Assembly (NCBI RefSeq): GCF_004028275.1
Contig: NZ_CP035033.1
Coordinates: 1,302,001-1,366,000 of the forward strand
DNA length: 64,000 bases
Direction: 5' to 3'
Source of the DNA: Hydrogenovibrio thermophilus
GTDB taxonomy: Bacteria > Pseudomonadota > Gammaproteobacteria > Thiomicrospirales > Thiomicrospiraceae
Below the pieces are notes generated by a model, which ran no database searches, was not told the DNA's origin, and saw only the letters and a program-made list of their open reading frames with translations. Positions within the stretch are counted from its first letter, which is position 1; the number at the start of each line of letters is the position of its first letter. Position numbers and translations under genes: made by a program. Below, piece after piece: positions 18,782 to 28,920 of this stretch.

Positions 18782-19237
18782 GTGATTCTGGAAGAAAAGA
18801 TTGAAAATTTGCTGAAGCCGACCATTGAAAGCATGGGCTTTCAAATGTGGGGCTGCGAATATTTGCCGGCGGGTAAACACTCGACCTTGCGTGTCTATAT
18901 TGATAAGGACCCGGAAGGCGTTACCGTCGATGATTGCGGAGACGTGAGTCGGCAAGTGAGCGCCATCATGGATGTCGAAGACCCGATTTCCAATGCCTAT
19001 ATGCTGGAAGTGTCTTCACCGGGGATGGATCGTCCCCTGTTCCGTCCGGAACAATATCGTGCCTACGAAGGGCAGGAAATCCAGTTGCGGACGGCGGTGG
19101 CGATCATGGGCCGTAAGCGTTTTAAAGGCATTATGACGCAAGTGAACGAGGATGGCATCGTCGTTGAAGTGGACGGTGAGGCGTATGATATTCCCTTTGG
19201 CCAAATTGATAAGGCCAATGTGGTGCCGCAGTTTTAA
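18782..19237 (+). CDS. rimP: Ribosome maturation factor RimP
   Basis: The 151-residue protein helps 30S subunit maturation. The family core LRVYIDKDPEGVTVDDCGDVSRQVSAIMDVEDPI and the VSSPGMDRPLF motif are present. The start is GTG at 18782 with AAGGAAAA about 9 bases upstream. It is the first gene of the conserved rimP-nusA-infB-rbfA-truB cluster. Confidence 0.96.
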   Translation: MILEEKIENLLKPTIESMGFQMWGCEYLPAGKHSTLRVYIDKDPEGVTVDDCGDVSRQVSAIMDVEDPISNAYMLEVSSPGMDRPLFRPEQYRAYEGQEIQLRTAVAIMGRKRFKGIMTQVNEDGIVVEVDGEAYDIPFGQIDKANVVPQF

Positions 19238-19297
19238 TCTTTTGAAATACACGTTGAATCTTTTAAAAATTTAGCCCCTACTTTTGAGGAAATAGAA

Positions 19298-20785
19298 ATG
19301 AGTAAGGAAGTTTTAGCCGTTGTTGAAATCATGTCCAACGAAAAAGGCGTGGATAAGGATATTATTTTCGAAGCCATTGAGGCTGCGCTGGCGACCGCGA
19401 CTCGCAAAAGCCACAATGACGAAATTGATGCCCGCGTTTCTATTGACCGTCACACAGGGGACTACGAAACGTTCCGTCGCTGGGAAGTGATCGAAGACGA
19501 TGTCGAAATTGAAGACAATGTCGGTTGGTACATGCGTCACATGGATGCTGTTGAAATCGAACCGCACATTGAACCGGGACAATATATTGAAGAACCGATC
19601 GAGTCGATTGAATTCGGCCGTATCGGCGCTCAAACCGCTAAGCAGGTCATTATCCAGAAAGTACGCGAAGCCGAGCGCAAAAAAGTGGTGGAAGAATACG
19701 CCAAACGCGTCGGTGAGATTATGACCGGTCAGGTGAAGCGTATCGACCGTGGCGATGTGATTTTGGATTTGGGCGACAATGTCGATGCGGTTATCCCGCG
19801 TTCCGAGTTGATTAACCGTGAAGTATTCAAAATGGGTGATCGCGTTCGTGCCTATGTGCAAGACGTTTCGTTCCGTCCTCGCGGGCCGCAAATTTTCATG
19901 TCGCGAGCCTGTAAGGAAATGCTGATTGAATTGTTCAAAATCGAAGTGCCGGAAATCGGTGACGATTTGATTGACATCATGAGCGCGGCGCGTGATGTCG
20001 GATTACGTGCCAAGGTAGCGGTTCGTGCCAACGACCCTCGATTGGACCCAATCGGTGCTTGTGTCGGTATGCGTGGTGGCCGTGTGCAAGCGGTGACCAA
20101 TGAATTGAACGGTGAGCGTATCGACATCGTGCTTTGGGATTCCAATGATGCCCAGTACGTGATCAACGCCATGGCGCCGGCCGAAGTCACCTCCATTATG
20201 GTCGATGAAGATAAGCACACCATGGACTTGGCGGTGGACGACGAACAACTATCGCAAGCCATCGGTAAAAACGGTCAGAATATCCGCCTGGCGACCGAAT
20301 TGACCGGTTGGGAATTGAATGTCATGTCCGAAAGCGACATGGCTTCAAAACACGAAACCGAATCGCAAGGCCAGATGGCTTTGTTTGTGAACAGCCTGGA
20401 CGTGGACGAAGACTTGGCGGAAGTCTTGGTGGCCGAAGGCTTTACGACGCTTGAAGAAGTGGCCTATGTGCCGACTGCGGAAATGCTGGAAATCGACGGC
20501 TTTGACGACGATATCGTTTCCGTATTGAAAGAAAGAGCCAAGGATGCGCTTTTGACTCAAGCAATTGCGAATGAAGAAAAGACAGCTATGGCTGAACCTG
20601 CACAAGACCTGTTGGATTTGGAAGGAATGACGGAAGAGCTGGCGAAATCGCTTGCCGCTCAAGGTATCGTCACTCAGGAAGATCTGGCGGAACTCGGAAC
20701 GGACGAGTTGTTGGAAATGGTCGAAATGGACGAGCAGGCCGCGAGTGAGTTGATTATGAAAGCACGCGCACCATGGTTCGAATAA
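19298..20785 (+). CDS. nusA: Transcription termination/antitermination factor NusA
   Basis: This 495-residue protein equals E. coli NusA in length. It has an N-terminal RNA polymerase-binding domain, S1 (about 135-200), two KH domains (GACVGMRGGRVQAV and QAIGKNGQNIRLA) and two C-terminal helix-hairpin repeats rich in acidic residues (about 365-490). It sets pausing and termination rates and may feed back on the attenuator ahead of rimP. Confidence 0.98.
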   Translation: MSKEVLAVVEIMSNEKGVDKDIIFEAIEAALATATRKSHNDEIDARVSIDRHTGDYETFRRWEVIEDDVEIEDNVGWYMRHMDAVEIEPHIEPGQYIEEPIESIEFGRIGAQTAKQVIIQKVREAERKKVVEEYAKRVGEIMTGQVKRIDRGDVILDLGDNVDAVIPRSELINREVFKMGDRVRAYVQDVSFRPRGPQIFMSRACKEMLIELFKIEVPEIGDDLIDIMSAARDVGLRAKVAVRANDPRLDPIGACVGMRGGRVQAVTNELNGERIDIVLWDSNDAQYVINAMAPAEVTSIMVDEDKHTMDLAVDDEQLSQAIGKNGQNIRLATELTGWELNVMSESDMASKHETESQGQMALFVNSLDVDEDLAEVLVAEGFTTLEEVAYVPTAEMLEIDGFDDDIVSVLKERAKDALLTQAIANEEKTAMAEPAQDLLDLEGMTEELAKSLAAQGIVTQEDLAELGTDELLEMVEMDEQAASELIMKARAPWFE

Positions 20786-20803
20786 TTAGGAGGACACGAT
20801 TGT

Positions 20804-23278
20804 ATGTCTGAAGTATCCATAAAACAGTTTGCTGAAACACTGAAATTATCAGTCGATAAGCTGATGTCTCAGCTTGAAAACGCTGGGGTGTCCGGTAAAA
20901 AAGAAGCGGATTTTCTGTCTGATGACGAAAAAATGACCCTTCTGAATTATTTGAAAGGTCTGCACGGCGAGAAAGTCGACACACCGAAAAAGGTGACTTT
21001 GAAGCGTAAACAGGTTCAGAAGCTGAACCTGTCCTCCGGTTCCGGTAAGCGTACCGTGAATGTGGAAGTTCGTAAGAAGCGTACCTATGTGAAGAAGCCG
21101 GAAACCGCTGAAGAGCAAGAACCGGAAGTCATCGAGGAAACGGTGGAAACACCGGTACCGGACGAAGTGGTAACGGCCGAAACGCCGGAAACCACTGTGG
21201 CTGAGACGACGTCGGAAGAAACCGCTCAACCGGAAGAAGCCTTATCGACGGAAGAAATCATCGAAGCCGTCTCGCCGGAACCGGTTGGGGAGGCCAAAGA
21301 TAAGAAAGGTAAGCACGACAAAAAAGGTAAGACCACTAAAGCCAAGGTCGACGAAAAAGACGAACCGAAGCACAAAGGTAAACCTAAGCCGAAAGAAAAA
21401 CTGTCCAAGAAAACCTTGGCGATGTCGGGTGAACAGTCTTTCGGCCGTCGTCGCCATAAAGGCGGACACAAGAAGACCTCGCCGTCCTCGAACGAACACG
21501 GTTTCCAAAAGCCGGTTGAAAAACAGGTTCGTGAAGTGCAGTTGGGCGAAACCATTAAGGTAGCCGATTTGGCCGACAAGATGGCGGTCAAAGCCACGGA
21601 AGTCATCAAAACCATGATGGGCTTCGGGAGCATGGTCACCATCAACCAAGTGTTGGATCAGGAAACGGCCCAGCTGGTGGTTGAGGAAATGGGGCATAAG
21701 CCGGTGTTAGTCAACGAAAACCAAATCGAAGACGATGTGGTGAATCAGGAATACACGGGCGAAACCGTTACGCGCTCGCCAGTGGTCACCATTATGGGCC
21801 ACGTTGACCATGGTAAGACGTCGTTGCTGGACTACATTCGTAAAGCGAAGGTCGCACATGGCGAATCCGGCGGGATTACCCAGCACATCGGTGCTTATCA
21901 CGTTGAAACCGGGCACGGTGGCGTCACCTTTATCGATACCCCGGGGCACGAAGCCTTTACGGCGATGCGTGCGCGTGGTGCCAAGGTCACCGACGTGGTG
22001 GTCATTGTGGTCGCTGCCGATGACGGTGTGATGCCACAGACTAAAGAAGCCATCCAGCACGCCAAAGCGGCGAATTTGGGCATGGTGGTCGCCATCAACA
22101 AGATGGATAAGGAAGGCGCCAACCCGGATCGTGTTATGCAGGAGCTGGTCAATGAAGAGGTCGTCCCGGAAGAATGGGGCGGTGATGTCCAGTTCATCCG
22201 TGTCTCCGCGAAAAGCGGAGAAGGCATCGATGACTTGCTGGACGCCATCCTGTTGCAATCGGAAATCCTGGAGCTGGAAGCGCCGTTGGAAGGCCCTGCG
22301 AAGGGCGTCGTGGTCGAATCTCGCTTGGATAAAGGGCGTGGGCCGGTAGCGACGGTATTGGTTCAAGCCGGTACCTTGTCAAAAGGCGACATCGCGTTGT
22401 GCGGTATGGAATATGGCCGAGTGCGTGCCCTGATGAACGAAAACGGCGAGCAGGTGAAAAGTGCCGGTCCGTCGATTCCGGTCGAAATTCTGGGGCTGTC
22501 CGGTGTGCCGGTGGCGGGCGACGATATGATCACGGTCGAAAGTGAACGCAAAGCCCGTGAAGTGGCGATGTTCCGTCAAAGCAAGCACAAGGAAATGAAA
22601 ATCGCCCGTCAGCAGAAAGCCAAGTTGGACAATATGTTCAATAAGATGGAAGAGGGCGAAGTTCAAAACGTCAACATCATCTTGAAAGCGGATGTGCAAG
22701 GTTCCATCGAAGCGATTGTGGACGCATTGGTCAAATTGTCCAACGACGAAGTCAAAGTATCGGTTATCTCCTCCGGTGTGGGCGGGATTACCGAAACCGA
22801 CGCCAACTTGGCCTTGGCCTCCGATGCGTTGATTTTCGGTTTTAACGTGCGTGCCGATGCGAAAGCCAAGCGTTTGATTGACAACGAAGGTATTTTCCTG
22901 AAGTATTACAGTGTCATCTATGAAATCGTCGATGAAGTGAAACGTGCCATCGAAGGGAAGCTGGAGCCGGACTTCAAGGAAGAGATCATTGGTGTGGCCG
23001 ATGTGCGTGATGTCTTTAAAGCACCGAAAATCGGCTTGATTGCCGGTTGTATGGTCACCGAAGGCATCGTCAAGCGTAACAACCCGATTCGCGTGTTGCG
23101 TGATAACGTGGTGATTTACCAAGGCGCTTTGGAATCCCTGCGTCGCTTCAAGGACGATGTTCAGGAAGTCCGTCAAGGCATGGAATGCGGTATCGGTGTG
23201 AAAGACTACAATGACGTGAAAGTCGGCGACCAGATCGAGGTCTACGAACGCGTTGCGGTCAAGCGTACCTTAAGTTAA
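20804..23278 (+). CDS. infB: Translation initiation factor IF-2
   Basis: An 824-residue GTPase that delivers initiator tRNA. The N-terminal IF2-N domain (1-55) is followed by a Lys/Glu/Pro-rich linker (60-240) and the G domain with [20 protein letters not shown] and NKMD motifs (about 330-495), then domains II, III and the C-terminal tRNA-binding domains. The linker is shorter than in E. coli (890 residues overall). AGGAGG lies 9 bases before ATG 20804. A CCAGGCCTGG repeat follows the stop by 6 bases. Confidence 0.98.
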   Translation: MSEVSIKQFAETLKLSVDKLMSQLENAGVSGKKEADFLSDDEKMTLLNYLKGLHGEKVDTPKKVTLKRKQVQKLNLSSGSGKRTVNVEVRKKRTYVKKPETAEEQEPEVIEETVETPVPDEVVTAETPETTVAETTSEETAQPEEALSTEEIIEAVSPEPVGEAKDKKGKHDKKGKTTKAKVDEKDEPKHKGKPKPKEKLSKKTLAMSGEQSFGRRRHKGGHKKTSPSSNEHGFQKPVEKQVREVQLGETIKVADLADKMAVKATEVIKTMMGFGSMVTINQVLDQETAQLVVEEMGHKPVLVNENQIEDDVVNQEYTGETVTRSPVVTIMGHVDHGKTSLLDYIRKAKVAHGESGGITQHIGAYHVETGHGGVTFIDTPGHEAFTAMRARGAKVTDVVVIVVAADDGVMPQTKEAIQHAKAANLGMVVAINKMDKEGANPDRVMQELVNEEVVPEEWGGDVQFIRVSAKSGEGIDDLLDAILLQSEILELEAPLEGPAKGVVVESRLDKGRGPVATVLVQAGTLSKGDIALCGMEYGRVRALMNENGEQVKSAGPSIPVEILGLSGVPVAGDDMITVESERKAREVAMFRQSKHKEMKIARQQKAKLDNMFNKMEEGEVQNVNIILKADVQGSIEAIVDALVKLSNDEVKVSVISSGVGGITETDANLALASDALIFGFNVRADAKAKRLIDNEGIFLKYYSVIYEIVDEVKRAIEGKLEPDFKEEIIGVADVRDVFKAPKIGLIAGCMVTEGIVKRNNPIRVLRDNVVIYQGALESLRRFKDDVQEVRQGMECGIGVKDYNDVKVGDQIEVYERVAVKRTLS

Positions 23279-23284
23279 TGGTTG

Positions 23285-23294
23285 CCAGGCCTGG
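23285..23294. repeat. CCAGGCCTGG copy just after infB
   Basis: Exact palindrome 6 bases after the infB stop; the right flank CCGTTTTT fits the extended consensus and makes a weak terminator-like hairpin inside the operon. Confidence 0.95.
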
Positions 23295-23337
23295 CCGTTT
23301 TTGACGGAACAGGCCACGACAATTCGACTATTTTTTC

Positions 23338-23378
23338 AGTGCCCCGAGAGGGGCATTGTTGTTTGGCGCAATCGCCAA
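23338..23378 (+). promoter_or_regulatory. Two tandem hairpins before rbfA
   Basis: AGTGCCCC-GAGA-GGGGCATT (23338-23357) and TTGGCG-CAAT-CGCCAA (23363-23378) are stable stem-loops with tetraloops, lying just ahead of the rbfA ribosome site. No long U tract follows, so they look like mRNA-processing or stability elements rather than a terminator. Confidence 0.55.
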
Positions 23379-23396
23379 TTATGAAGAGAAGATATT

Positions 23397-23765
23397 ATGA
23401 ACGACGAAGTCAGCAGACCGACCCGGGTGGCGTTGGAAATTCGCAAGACGTTGAGTGAAATTCTGCACCGTGATACCAAAGACCCGCGTTTGGAAAAGGT
23501 CAATATCACCGAGTGTAAGATTTCCAAGGATTTAAGCATCGCGACGGTGTACTTTACGATTATCGGAGCCAATGAAGACGATCCGGCAGCTCAGGATGCC
23601 ATCAAGGCATTGGAAAAAGCCAAAGGATTCTTCCGTTCCGAAATCGGTAAACGCATGAAACTGCGCATTACGCCGGAAATCCGTTTCTTCTATGACACGG
23701 TGGCGGAAAACGCCAGTCACATTGAAGAACTGATTTTCAAAGCCTTGCACCAGAACAAAAAGTAA
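23397..23765 (+). CDS. rbfA: 30S ribosome-binding factor RbfA
   Basis: A 122-residue KH-like protein needed for 16S rRNA 5' maturation and cold adaptation. The N-terminus (SRPTRVALEIRKTLSEILHRDTKDPRL) and the IRFFYDTVAENASHIEELI tail are typical. It sits in its standard place between infB and truB. Confidence 0.96.
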   Translation: MNDEVSRPTRVALEIRKTLSEILHRDTKDPRLEKVNITECKISKDLSIATVYFTIIGANEDDPAAQDAIKALEKAKGFFRSEIGKRMKLRITPEIRFFYDTVAENASHIEELIFKALHQNKK

Positions 23766-23782
23766 GCGTCGAGCGGGTTCTT

Positions 23783-24676
23783 ATGGCAAAAAAACAATGG
23801 CAAGCCGTTGATGGCATCGTCTTGCTCAATAAACCGGAGGGCGTCACCTCCAACGGTATTTTGCAGCAGGTACGACGACTGTACAACGCCAAAAAAGCCG
23901 GCCATACCGGCGCTTTGGATCCGTTTGCAACGGGCCTATTGCCGGTGTGTTTTGGTGAGGCGACTAAAATTTCCGGTTTGTTGTTGGATTCCGATAAACG
24001 TTACATCGCCACGCTCAGCCTCGGCGTCGAAACTGATTCCGGAGACAAGGACGGTAATCCGTTGCAAACCGTGGACGTACCGCCTCTGTCCGCCGAAAGC
24101 ATTCAAACCGTTTTAAAAGGGTTTGAAGGCGACATCATGCAGGTGCCGCCGATGTATTCAGCGTTGAAGCATCAAGGCATTCCGCTGTATGAATACGCCC
24201 GTAAAGGTGTGGAAGTTGAACGGGTGGCCCGGCCGATCACCATTCACGAATTGACGCTCATTGATTTTCATCCCACCGAAATCACTTTCGAAGTTTTCTG
24301 TTCCAAAGGTACTTATGTTCGTACACTGGGCGAAGAAATCGCCAAGGCGCTGGGAACACTCGGGCATTTGACGGCTTTGCATCGCACTCAAACCGGCAGC
24401 CTGTGCGGTGACGATATGGCGACACTGGAAACCATCGAACAGGATTTGGCCGCCCATCTGCAACCGTTGGATTTGCCATTACAGCACTTGCAAGCCATGT
24501 ATTTGAACGAAGCTGATACGCGGACGATTCAGCACGGTGGTAAATTGGCGGTGGCGAAACCGGAGACGGAGTTGGTGCGTTTCTATGATCCGCAGCAGCG
24601 TTTCATCGGCGTGGGTGAATGGCAAACGGAAAAAAATCTGCTCAAGCCGAAACGTCTGTTTAATTTGGCGGACTGA
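23783..24676 (+). CDS. truB: tRNA pseudouridine-55 synthase TruB
   Basis: The 297-residue enzyme converts U55 of tRNAs to pseudouridine. The catalytic aspartate is D46 in GHTGALDPFATG. The SKGTYVRTLGEEIA motif and a C-terminal PUA-like domain are visible. It starts 17 bases after rbfA. Confidence 0.97.
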   Translation: MAKKQWQAVDGIVLLNKPEGVTSNGILQQVRRLYNAKKAGHTGALDPFATGLLPVCFGEATKISGLLLDSDKRYIATLSLGVETDSGDKDGNPLQTVDVPPLSAESIQTVLKGFEGDIMQVPPMYSALKHQGIPLYEYARKGVEVERVARPITIHELTLIDFHPTEITFEVFCSKGTYVRTLGEEIAKALGTLGHLTALHRTQTGSLCGDDMATLETIEQDLAAHLQPLDLPLQHLQAMYLNEADTRTIQHGGKLAVAKPETELVRFYDPQQRFIGVGEWQTEKNLLKPKRLFNLAD

Positions 24677-24681
24677 TTCAC

Positions 24682-25524
24682 ATGCCTGCGTCGTTTGACG
24701 AAACGCTTCCAATAGTCGATTTGCGGCCGGCCGACAGCTATGCATCCGCTCACTTCCGTGGTGCGACGCATTTACCCTGGCCGGATTTGAAAGAGCGTTT
24801 GTCGGAACTGCCACCGCGCCCGGCGGCCTTGCAGTTGATGGGCGAGGCCGCTGACCTGGCGGAAGCCAGCGCTTTTCTGAGCGAAAAAGGTTATGACATT
24901 GTCAAAGCCTTGGATGAAACCGCTTGTTTAAGCGAATTGGAAAAATCACCAGGCCTGGCGGTTTCCGGGCTGGCCTCCAAACGGCTGTGGCAGCCGAACC
25001 CTTTATTGGTCTGGTTGGTGGAATCGTCAGAATGCTTCGCTTCGACGTCTCATTCAACTTCGACGCAACGCCTTTGGGACATCGGTTGCGGCGGCGGCCG
25101 CGATGCGGTTTATATGGGGCAACAGGGGCTTGAGGTGACGGCCATCGACCAACAGGAAGCGGTTTTGTCCCGTGCCCGGCGATTTGCCGAACGGCAGGGC
25201 GTGACCGTAGATTGGAAACGCTGTTCGTTGGACGAAACCGGTTGTTTGCCGAATGAACCGGTGGATATGGTGGTGATGATGCGTTACTTGAATCGCGACC
25301 TGTTTCCGAGGTTGCGCCAAGCGATTCGTCCCGGTGGCCTGGTGGTGATGCAAACCTTTGTCGAGGGCGTGGAAGCGTTTGGTTCACCGAAAAACCCGAA
25401 CTTTATTTTAAAACGCGGCGAGTTGGCAAAAACCTTTTCCGACTTCACGATAATTGTTGATAAAATAGACACATTGAAAGACGGGCGTCCGGTTTCGTCT
25501 TTTATCGCACAAAAGAAAACTTAA
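24682..25524 (+). CDS. Degenerate rhodanese-like domain fused to a SAM methyltransferase
   Basis: A 280-residue fusion. Residues 1-85 resemble a rhodanese (IVDLRPADSYASAHFRGATHLP), but the place of the active cysteine is taken by LMGEAADLA (52-60), so sulfur transfer is unlikely. Residues 120-280 form a class I methyltransferase with motif I DIGCGGGRDAVYM (133-145) and a TehB-like C-terminus. The substrate is unknown. It begins 5 bases after truB, inside an otherwise conserved operon, and contains a CCAGGCCTGG copy (24949). Inference: the dead rhodanese may bind a sulfur or metalloid substrate. Confidence 0.75.
   Translation: MPASFDETLPIVDLRPADSYASAHFRGATHLPWPDLKERLSELPPRPAALQLMGEAADLAEASAFLSEKGYDIVKALDETACLSELEKSPGLAVSGLASKRLWQPNPLLVWLVESSECFASTSHSTSTQRLWDIGCGGGRDAVYMGQQGLEVTAIDQQEAVLSRARRFAERQGVTVDWKRCSLDETGCLPNEPVDMVVMMRYLNRDLFPRLRQAIRPGGLVVMQTFVEGVEAFGSPKNPNFILKRGELAKTFSDFTIIVDKIDTLKDGRPVSSFIAQKKT
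24949..24958. repeat. CCAGGCCTGG copy inside the rhodanese/methyltransferase gene
   Basis: Exact palindrome at the linker between the two domains, with an A-rich left flank (AAAAATCA) and CGGTTT on the right, as in intergenic copies. Confidence 0.95.
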
Positions 25525-25534
25525 GAGACTCACT

Positions 25535-26026
25535 ATGCAAGAAATGACCCCTTCCGATCTGTTCGATTATTTCCAGAGCAACGCCATTTGCGAATCCTTG
25601 ACGCGTGCCGATGTCGAGGTGATGTCGCAGTTCTTACAGGAAAAGAACCTGAAAAAAGGCGATGTGATTTTTGATATGGGCGATGTCGGCGATTCGATGT
25701 TTTTCATTGTGAAAGGCAAGGTCGGCTTTTCCGTCAACGACGGTCAGGACGAGGCGGAAGTTGGCTATCAGGGGCCGGGCAACTTGATTGGTGAGATGTC
25801 GTTTTTCGACCGTAAGCCACGCATGTTGAAAATGTTCGCCATGTCCAAAGAAGTGATTTTGTTGGAAATCAAGCGCCCTATGTATGATCGCTTGAAAGTG
25901 GAGCATCCTTACATTGCGGTGAATCTGGTCGAAAATGCCGTGGTGAGTCTGGATCATTTGATTCGTGCCTTGAGTAACGATTTGTCGCATTTCGAACACT
26001 ATATGGTCGGTTTCGGAAGACACTGA
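25535..26026 (+). CDS. Single-domain cyclic-nucleotide-binding-like protein
   Basis: A 163-residue protein with a Crp/Fnr-type beta-roll (about 20-135: KGDVIFDMGDVGDSMFFIVKGKVGFSV, NLIGEMSFFDRKPR) and a C-terminal helix, but no DNA-binding domain. The phosphate-binding cassette reads GEMSFFDRKPR, which keeps the glutamate and arginine usual for cNMP binding. Its role is unknown; it may act through a protein partner. It lies 10 bases after the methyltransferase gene and is transcribed toward rpsO, which has its own promoter. Confidence 0.8.
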   Translation: MQEMTPSDLFDYFQSNAICESLTRADVEVMSQFLQEKNLKKGDVIFDMGDVGDSMFFIVKGKVGFSVNDGQDEAEVGYQGPGNLIGEMSFFDRKPRMLKMFAMSKEVILLEIKRPMYDRLKVEHPYIAVNLVENAVVSLDHLIRALSNDLSHFEHYMVGFGRH

Positions 26027-26055
26027 TTTTTTAAGCCTTTTCGTGAATATAAGCA

Positions 26056-26083
26056 TGGACAAGCCGATTTGTTTATGTATAAT
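26056..26083 (+). promoter_or_regulatory. Sigma-70 promoter of rpsO
   Basis: TGGACA (26056-26061), 16 bp and TATAAT (26078-26083), about 70 bases before the rpsO start. Confidence 0.75.
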
Positions 26084-26153
26084 TCACGTTTTCATTCTGC
26101 CATCGGTTGCGGAATGGGAATTTTTATAAACCGATTTATCAAAGGATAAAACC

Positions 26154-26420
26154 ATGCTAACAGCTGAAGATAAAGCCAAAATCGTTGCCGAATACGCAAC
26201 TAAAGAAGGCGATACCGGTTCTCCGGAAGTACAAGTTGCCTTGTTGACACACCGCATCACTTATTTGACGAACCACTTCAAGTCGCACATCCACGACAAC
26301 CACTCTCGTACCGGTCTATTGCGTTTGGTTAGCCGTCGTCGTAAGTTGCTGGATTACTTGCATAAGAAAAATGCACCGAGATATTTTGATTTGATCAAAA
26401 AGCTTGGTCTGCGTAAGTAA
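26154..26420 (+). CDS. rpsO: 30S ribosomal protein S15
   Basis: An 88-residue S15 with the canonical [15 protein letters not shown] and [20 protein letters not shown] segments. It binds the 16S central domain and in E. coli represses its own translation. Expression from its own promoter and a strong terminator make it a separate unit ahead of pnp. Confidence 0.98.
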   Translation: MLTAEDKAKIVAEYATKEGDTGSPEVQVALLTHRITYLTNHFKSHIHDNHSRTGLLRLVSRRRKLLDYLHKKNAPRYFDLIKKLGLRK

Positions 26421-26726
26421 TCGACTTCGCTGTCAAAAAAAGCCCCGCAGTGCGGGGTTTTTTTTTGCCTGAACACCGTCGAAAGCGCCCCGAAAAAGTT
26501 TTGGGATAAATGCGTTCGGTCGGTTGTTTGTCGGGGGATTTATTGTAAAATGTCTCGACTGTTTTAATTTGTAATTGACCTCCGACGACCCCCGATAATC
26601 CTAGGGCCGGAAACCGAGACAAGCCTGAATCCTCAGTAGCTTTACGCTTTAAAGTTCCTGGTGATTCAGGTTTCACTGGCTGAATGACAGGATCGATTCG
26701 GTCGTCACCTGATAAGGAAAAGATGT
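26421..26726 (+). promoter_or_regulatory. 306-bp pnp leader with promoter and long hairpin
   Basis: After the rpsO terminator, TTGTTT (26524-26529), 16 bp and TAAAAT (26546-26551) form a plausible promoter. A long stem-loop at 26621-26673 pairs AAGCCTGAATC with GATTCAGGTTT, with an inner AGCTTTA/TAAAGTT stem. The position equals that of the E. coli pnp leader stem, which RNase III cleaves before PNPase degrades it to shut off its own synthesis. Autoregulation here is inferred from position and structure. Confidence 0.6.
26435..26466 (+). terminator. Rho-independent terminator after rpsO
   Basis: AGCCCCGCA pairs with TGCGGGGTT almost without a loop, followed by nine T residues, 22 bases after rpsO. 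Confidence 0.92.
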
Positions 26727-28811
26727 ATGGCAAAGTACGTTAAGTCTTTCCAGTATGGAAAGCATCAAGTTCGTTTAGAGACCGGTGAAATCGCCCGCCA
26801 AGCCGATGGTGCGGTGATGGTCGCAATGGGCGACACCCAAGTATTGGTGACGGCGGTTGGGGCCAAAAGCGCGAAACCGGGGCAGGACTTTTTCCCGTTG
26901 ACCGTTCAATATCAGGAAAAAACTTATGCTGCCGGTAAAATTCCAGGCGGTTTCCTGAAGCGTGAAGGTCGTCCTTCCGAAAAAGAAACCCTGACTTCAC
27001 GTTTGATTGACCGTCCGATTCGTCCATTGTTCCCGAAAGGTTTCATGAACGAAGTGCAAATCATTGCCACCGTGGTTTCCTTGGATCCGGAAGTCGGCAC
27101 CGAAGTCCCGGCCATGCTGGGAACGTCTGCAGCCTTGGCCATTTCCGGCATTCCGTTTGACGGGCCAATTGGTGCGGCGGTTGTCGGTTATAAAGACGGT
27201 GACTATTTGTTGAACCCTTCCAGTGAAGAATTGTTGGATTCCGATTTGGAATTGAGCGTCGCCGGGACATCCGAAGCGGTCTTGATGGTGGAATCCGAAG
27301 CGGCCGAATTGTCCGAAGAGGTCATGTTGGGTGCGGTGATGTTCGGTCACGATCAAATGCAAGTCGCCATTGACGCCATCAAAGAAATGAAGGCGGAAGT
27401 CGGTAAACCTCAATGGGACTGGGAAGCGGCGGCAGAAAACACCGAATTGAAAGACAAAGTCTACGATTTGATTCGCAGCGATATCGAAGCGGCTTATTCG
27501 ATTGCCGATAAGATGGACCGTTATGCCGCCATCGACGCGGCGAAAGCCAAAGCAATGGATGCGTTGGAAGCAACGGAAGAGAACGCCGACGGTTACGAGG
27601 CGGGCGACATTGAAAAAATGGTCGGGAAGTTGCAGAAAGAAATCGTGCGTGGTCGCATTATTGCCGGTGAACCGCGTATCGACGGACGTGATACTCAGAC
27701 CATTCGTCAAATCGATTGTCAGGTCGGTGTATTGCCGAAAGTGCACGGTTCCGCCTTGTTCACCCGTGGTGAAACTCAGGCATTGGTTGTGACGACATTG
27801 GGCACCGAAAAGGACGCTAAGATTGTCGATGAACTGACCGGTTCCTACTCGGACCGTTTCATGCTGCATTACAACTTCCCTCCGTATTCCGTGGGTGAAT
27901 GTGGTCGTGTCGGTTCGCCGGGACGTCGTGAAATCGGTCACGGCATGTTGGCGCGCCGTGGGGTTTCGGCGTTGTTGCCGACGTCTGAAGAATTCCCATA
28001 CACCATTCGTGTTGTATCGGAAATCACCGAATCCAACGGTTCCTCTTCCATGGCCACGGTGTGCGGTACCTCCATGTCATTGATGCATGCCGGTGTGCCG
28101 ATTGCGGCGCCGATTGCGGGTATCGCGATGGGCTTGGTAAAAGAGGAATCCGGTTTTGCCGTCTTGTCCGACATTCTGGGCGATGAAGATCACCTGGGCG
28201 ACATGGATTTTAAAGTGGCCGGTACTGAGCAGGGTGTAACCGCTTTGCAGATGGACATCAAAATCACAGGTATTACCCGTGAAATCATGGAAATTGCTTT
28301 AGGTCAGGCGAAAGACGGGCGTTTGCACATTCTGAAAGAGATGGATAAAGCCATCACCGCCTCGAACGTCAGTGTGGCCAGCACGGCACCACGCTTCTTC
28401 AATATCAAAGTCAAGCCGGAAAAAGTGCGTGAAATCATCGGTAAAGGCGGCGCGACCATTCGCTCCATCACTGAAGAAACCGGTGTTACCATCGAAATCG
28501 ACGACGACGGTAACGTGAAAATCGCCGCCGTTGACGATGCATCTGCGGAAGCCGCGAAGGCACGCATTGCCGAAATCACGGCCGAGCCGGAAATCGGTAA
28601 GGTCTACGATGCGAAGGTCGTTAAAATCGTTGATTTCGGCGCGTTTGTGTCTTATATGCCGGGTCGAGAAGGCTTGGTGCATGTGTCGCAAATTGCCGAC
28701 GAACGTGTTGAAGACGTCAATGAATATCTGAAAGAAGGTCAGGAAATTCAGGTACGTTTGATTGACATCGACAAGCAAGGACGCGTTAAACTGTCCATCA
28801 AGGAAGTGTAA
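26727..28811 (+). CDS. pnp: Polyribonucleotide nucleotidyltransferase (PNPase)
   Basis: A 694-residue 3'-5' phosphorolytic exoribonuclease. Two RNase PH domains surround a helical domain, followed by KH ([21 protein letters not shown], about 562-582) and S1 (about 620-690). The second PH domain keeps the catalytic residues in the [14 protein letters not shown] and [19 protein letters not shown] blocks. It lies downstream of rpsO as in most gammaproteobacteria. Confidence 0.98.
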   Translation: MAKYVKSFQYGKHQVRLETGEIARQADGAVMVAMGDTQVLVTAVGAKSAKPGQDFFPLTVQYQEKTYAAGKIPGGFLKREGRPSEKETLTSRLIDRPIRPLFPKGFMNEVQIIATVVSLDPEVGTEVPAMLGTSAALAISGIPFDGPIGAAVVGYKDGDYLLNPSSEELLDSDLELSVAGTSEAVLMVESEAAELSEEVMLGAVMFGHDQMQVAIDAIKEMKAEVGKPQWDWEAAAENTELKDKVYDLIRSDIEAAYSIADKMDRYAAIDAAKAKAMDALEATEENADGYEAGDIEKMVGKLQKEIVRGRIIAGEPRIDGRDTQTIRQIDCQVGVLPKVHGSALFTRGETQALVVTTLGTEKDAKIVDELTGSYSDRFMLHYNFPPYSVGECGRVGSPGRREIGHGMLARRGVSALLPTSEEFPYTIRVVSEITESNGSSSMATVCGTSMSLMHAGVPIAAPIAGIAMGLVKEESGFAVLSDILGDEDHLGDMDFKVAGTEQGVTALQMDIKITGITREIMEIALGQAKDGRLHILKEMDKAITASNVSVASTAPRFFNIKVKPEKVREIIGKGGATIRSITEETGVTIEIDDDGNVKIAAVDDASAEAAKARIAEITAEPEIGKVYDAKVVKIVDFGAFVSYMPGREGLVHVSQIADERVEDVNEYLKEGQEIQVRLIDIDKQGRVKLSIKEV

Positions 28812-28849
28812 CCGTCCATAACGGTCATGGCCGTTACGTTGTATTGAAA

Positions 28850-28874
28850 GAGGCCGCATTTGTCGGCCTTTTTT
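28850..28874 (+). terminator. Rho-independent terminator after pnp
   Basis: AGGCCG, a seven-base loop and CGGCCT followed by TTTTTG, about 40 bases after the stop. Confidence 0.88.
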
Positions 28875-28920
28875 GTTGAAAGCATTTATGAAAGATCCAG
28901 AAGGCGATTAAGAAGGGACT

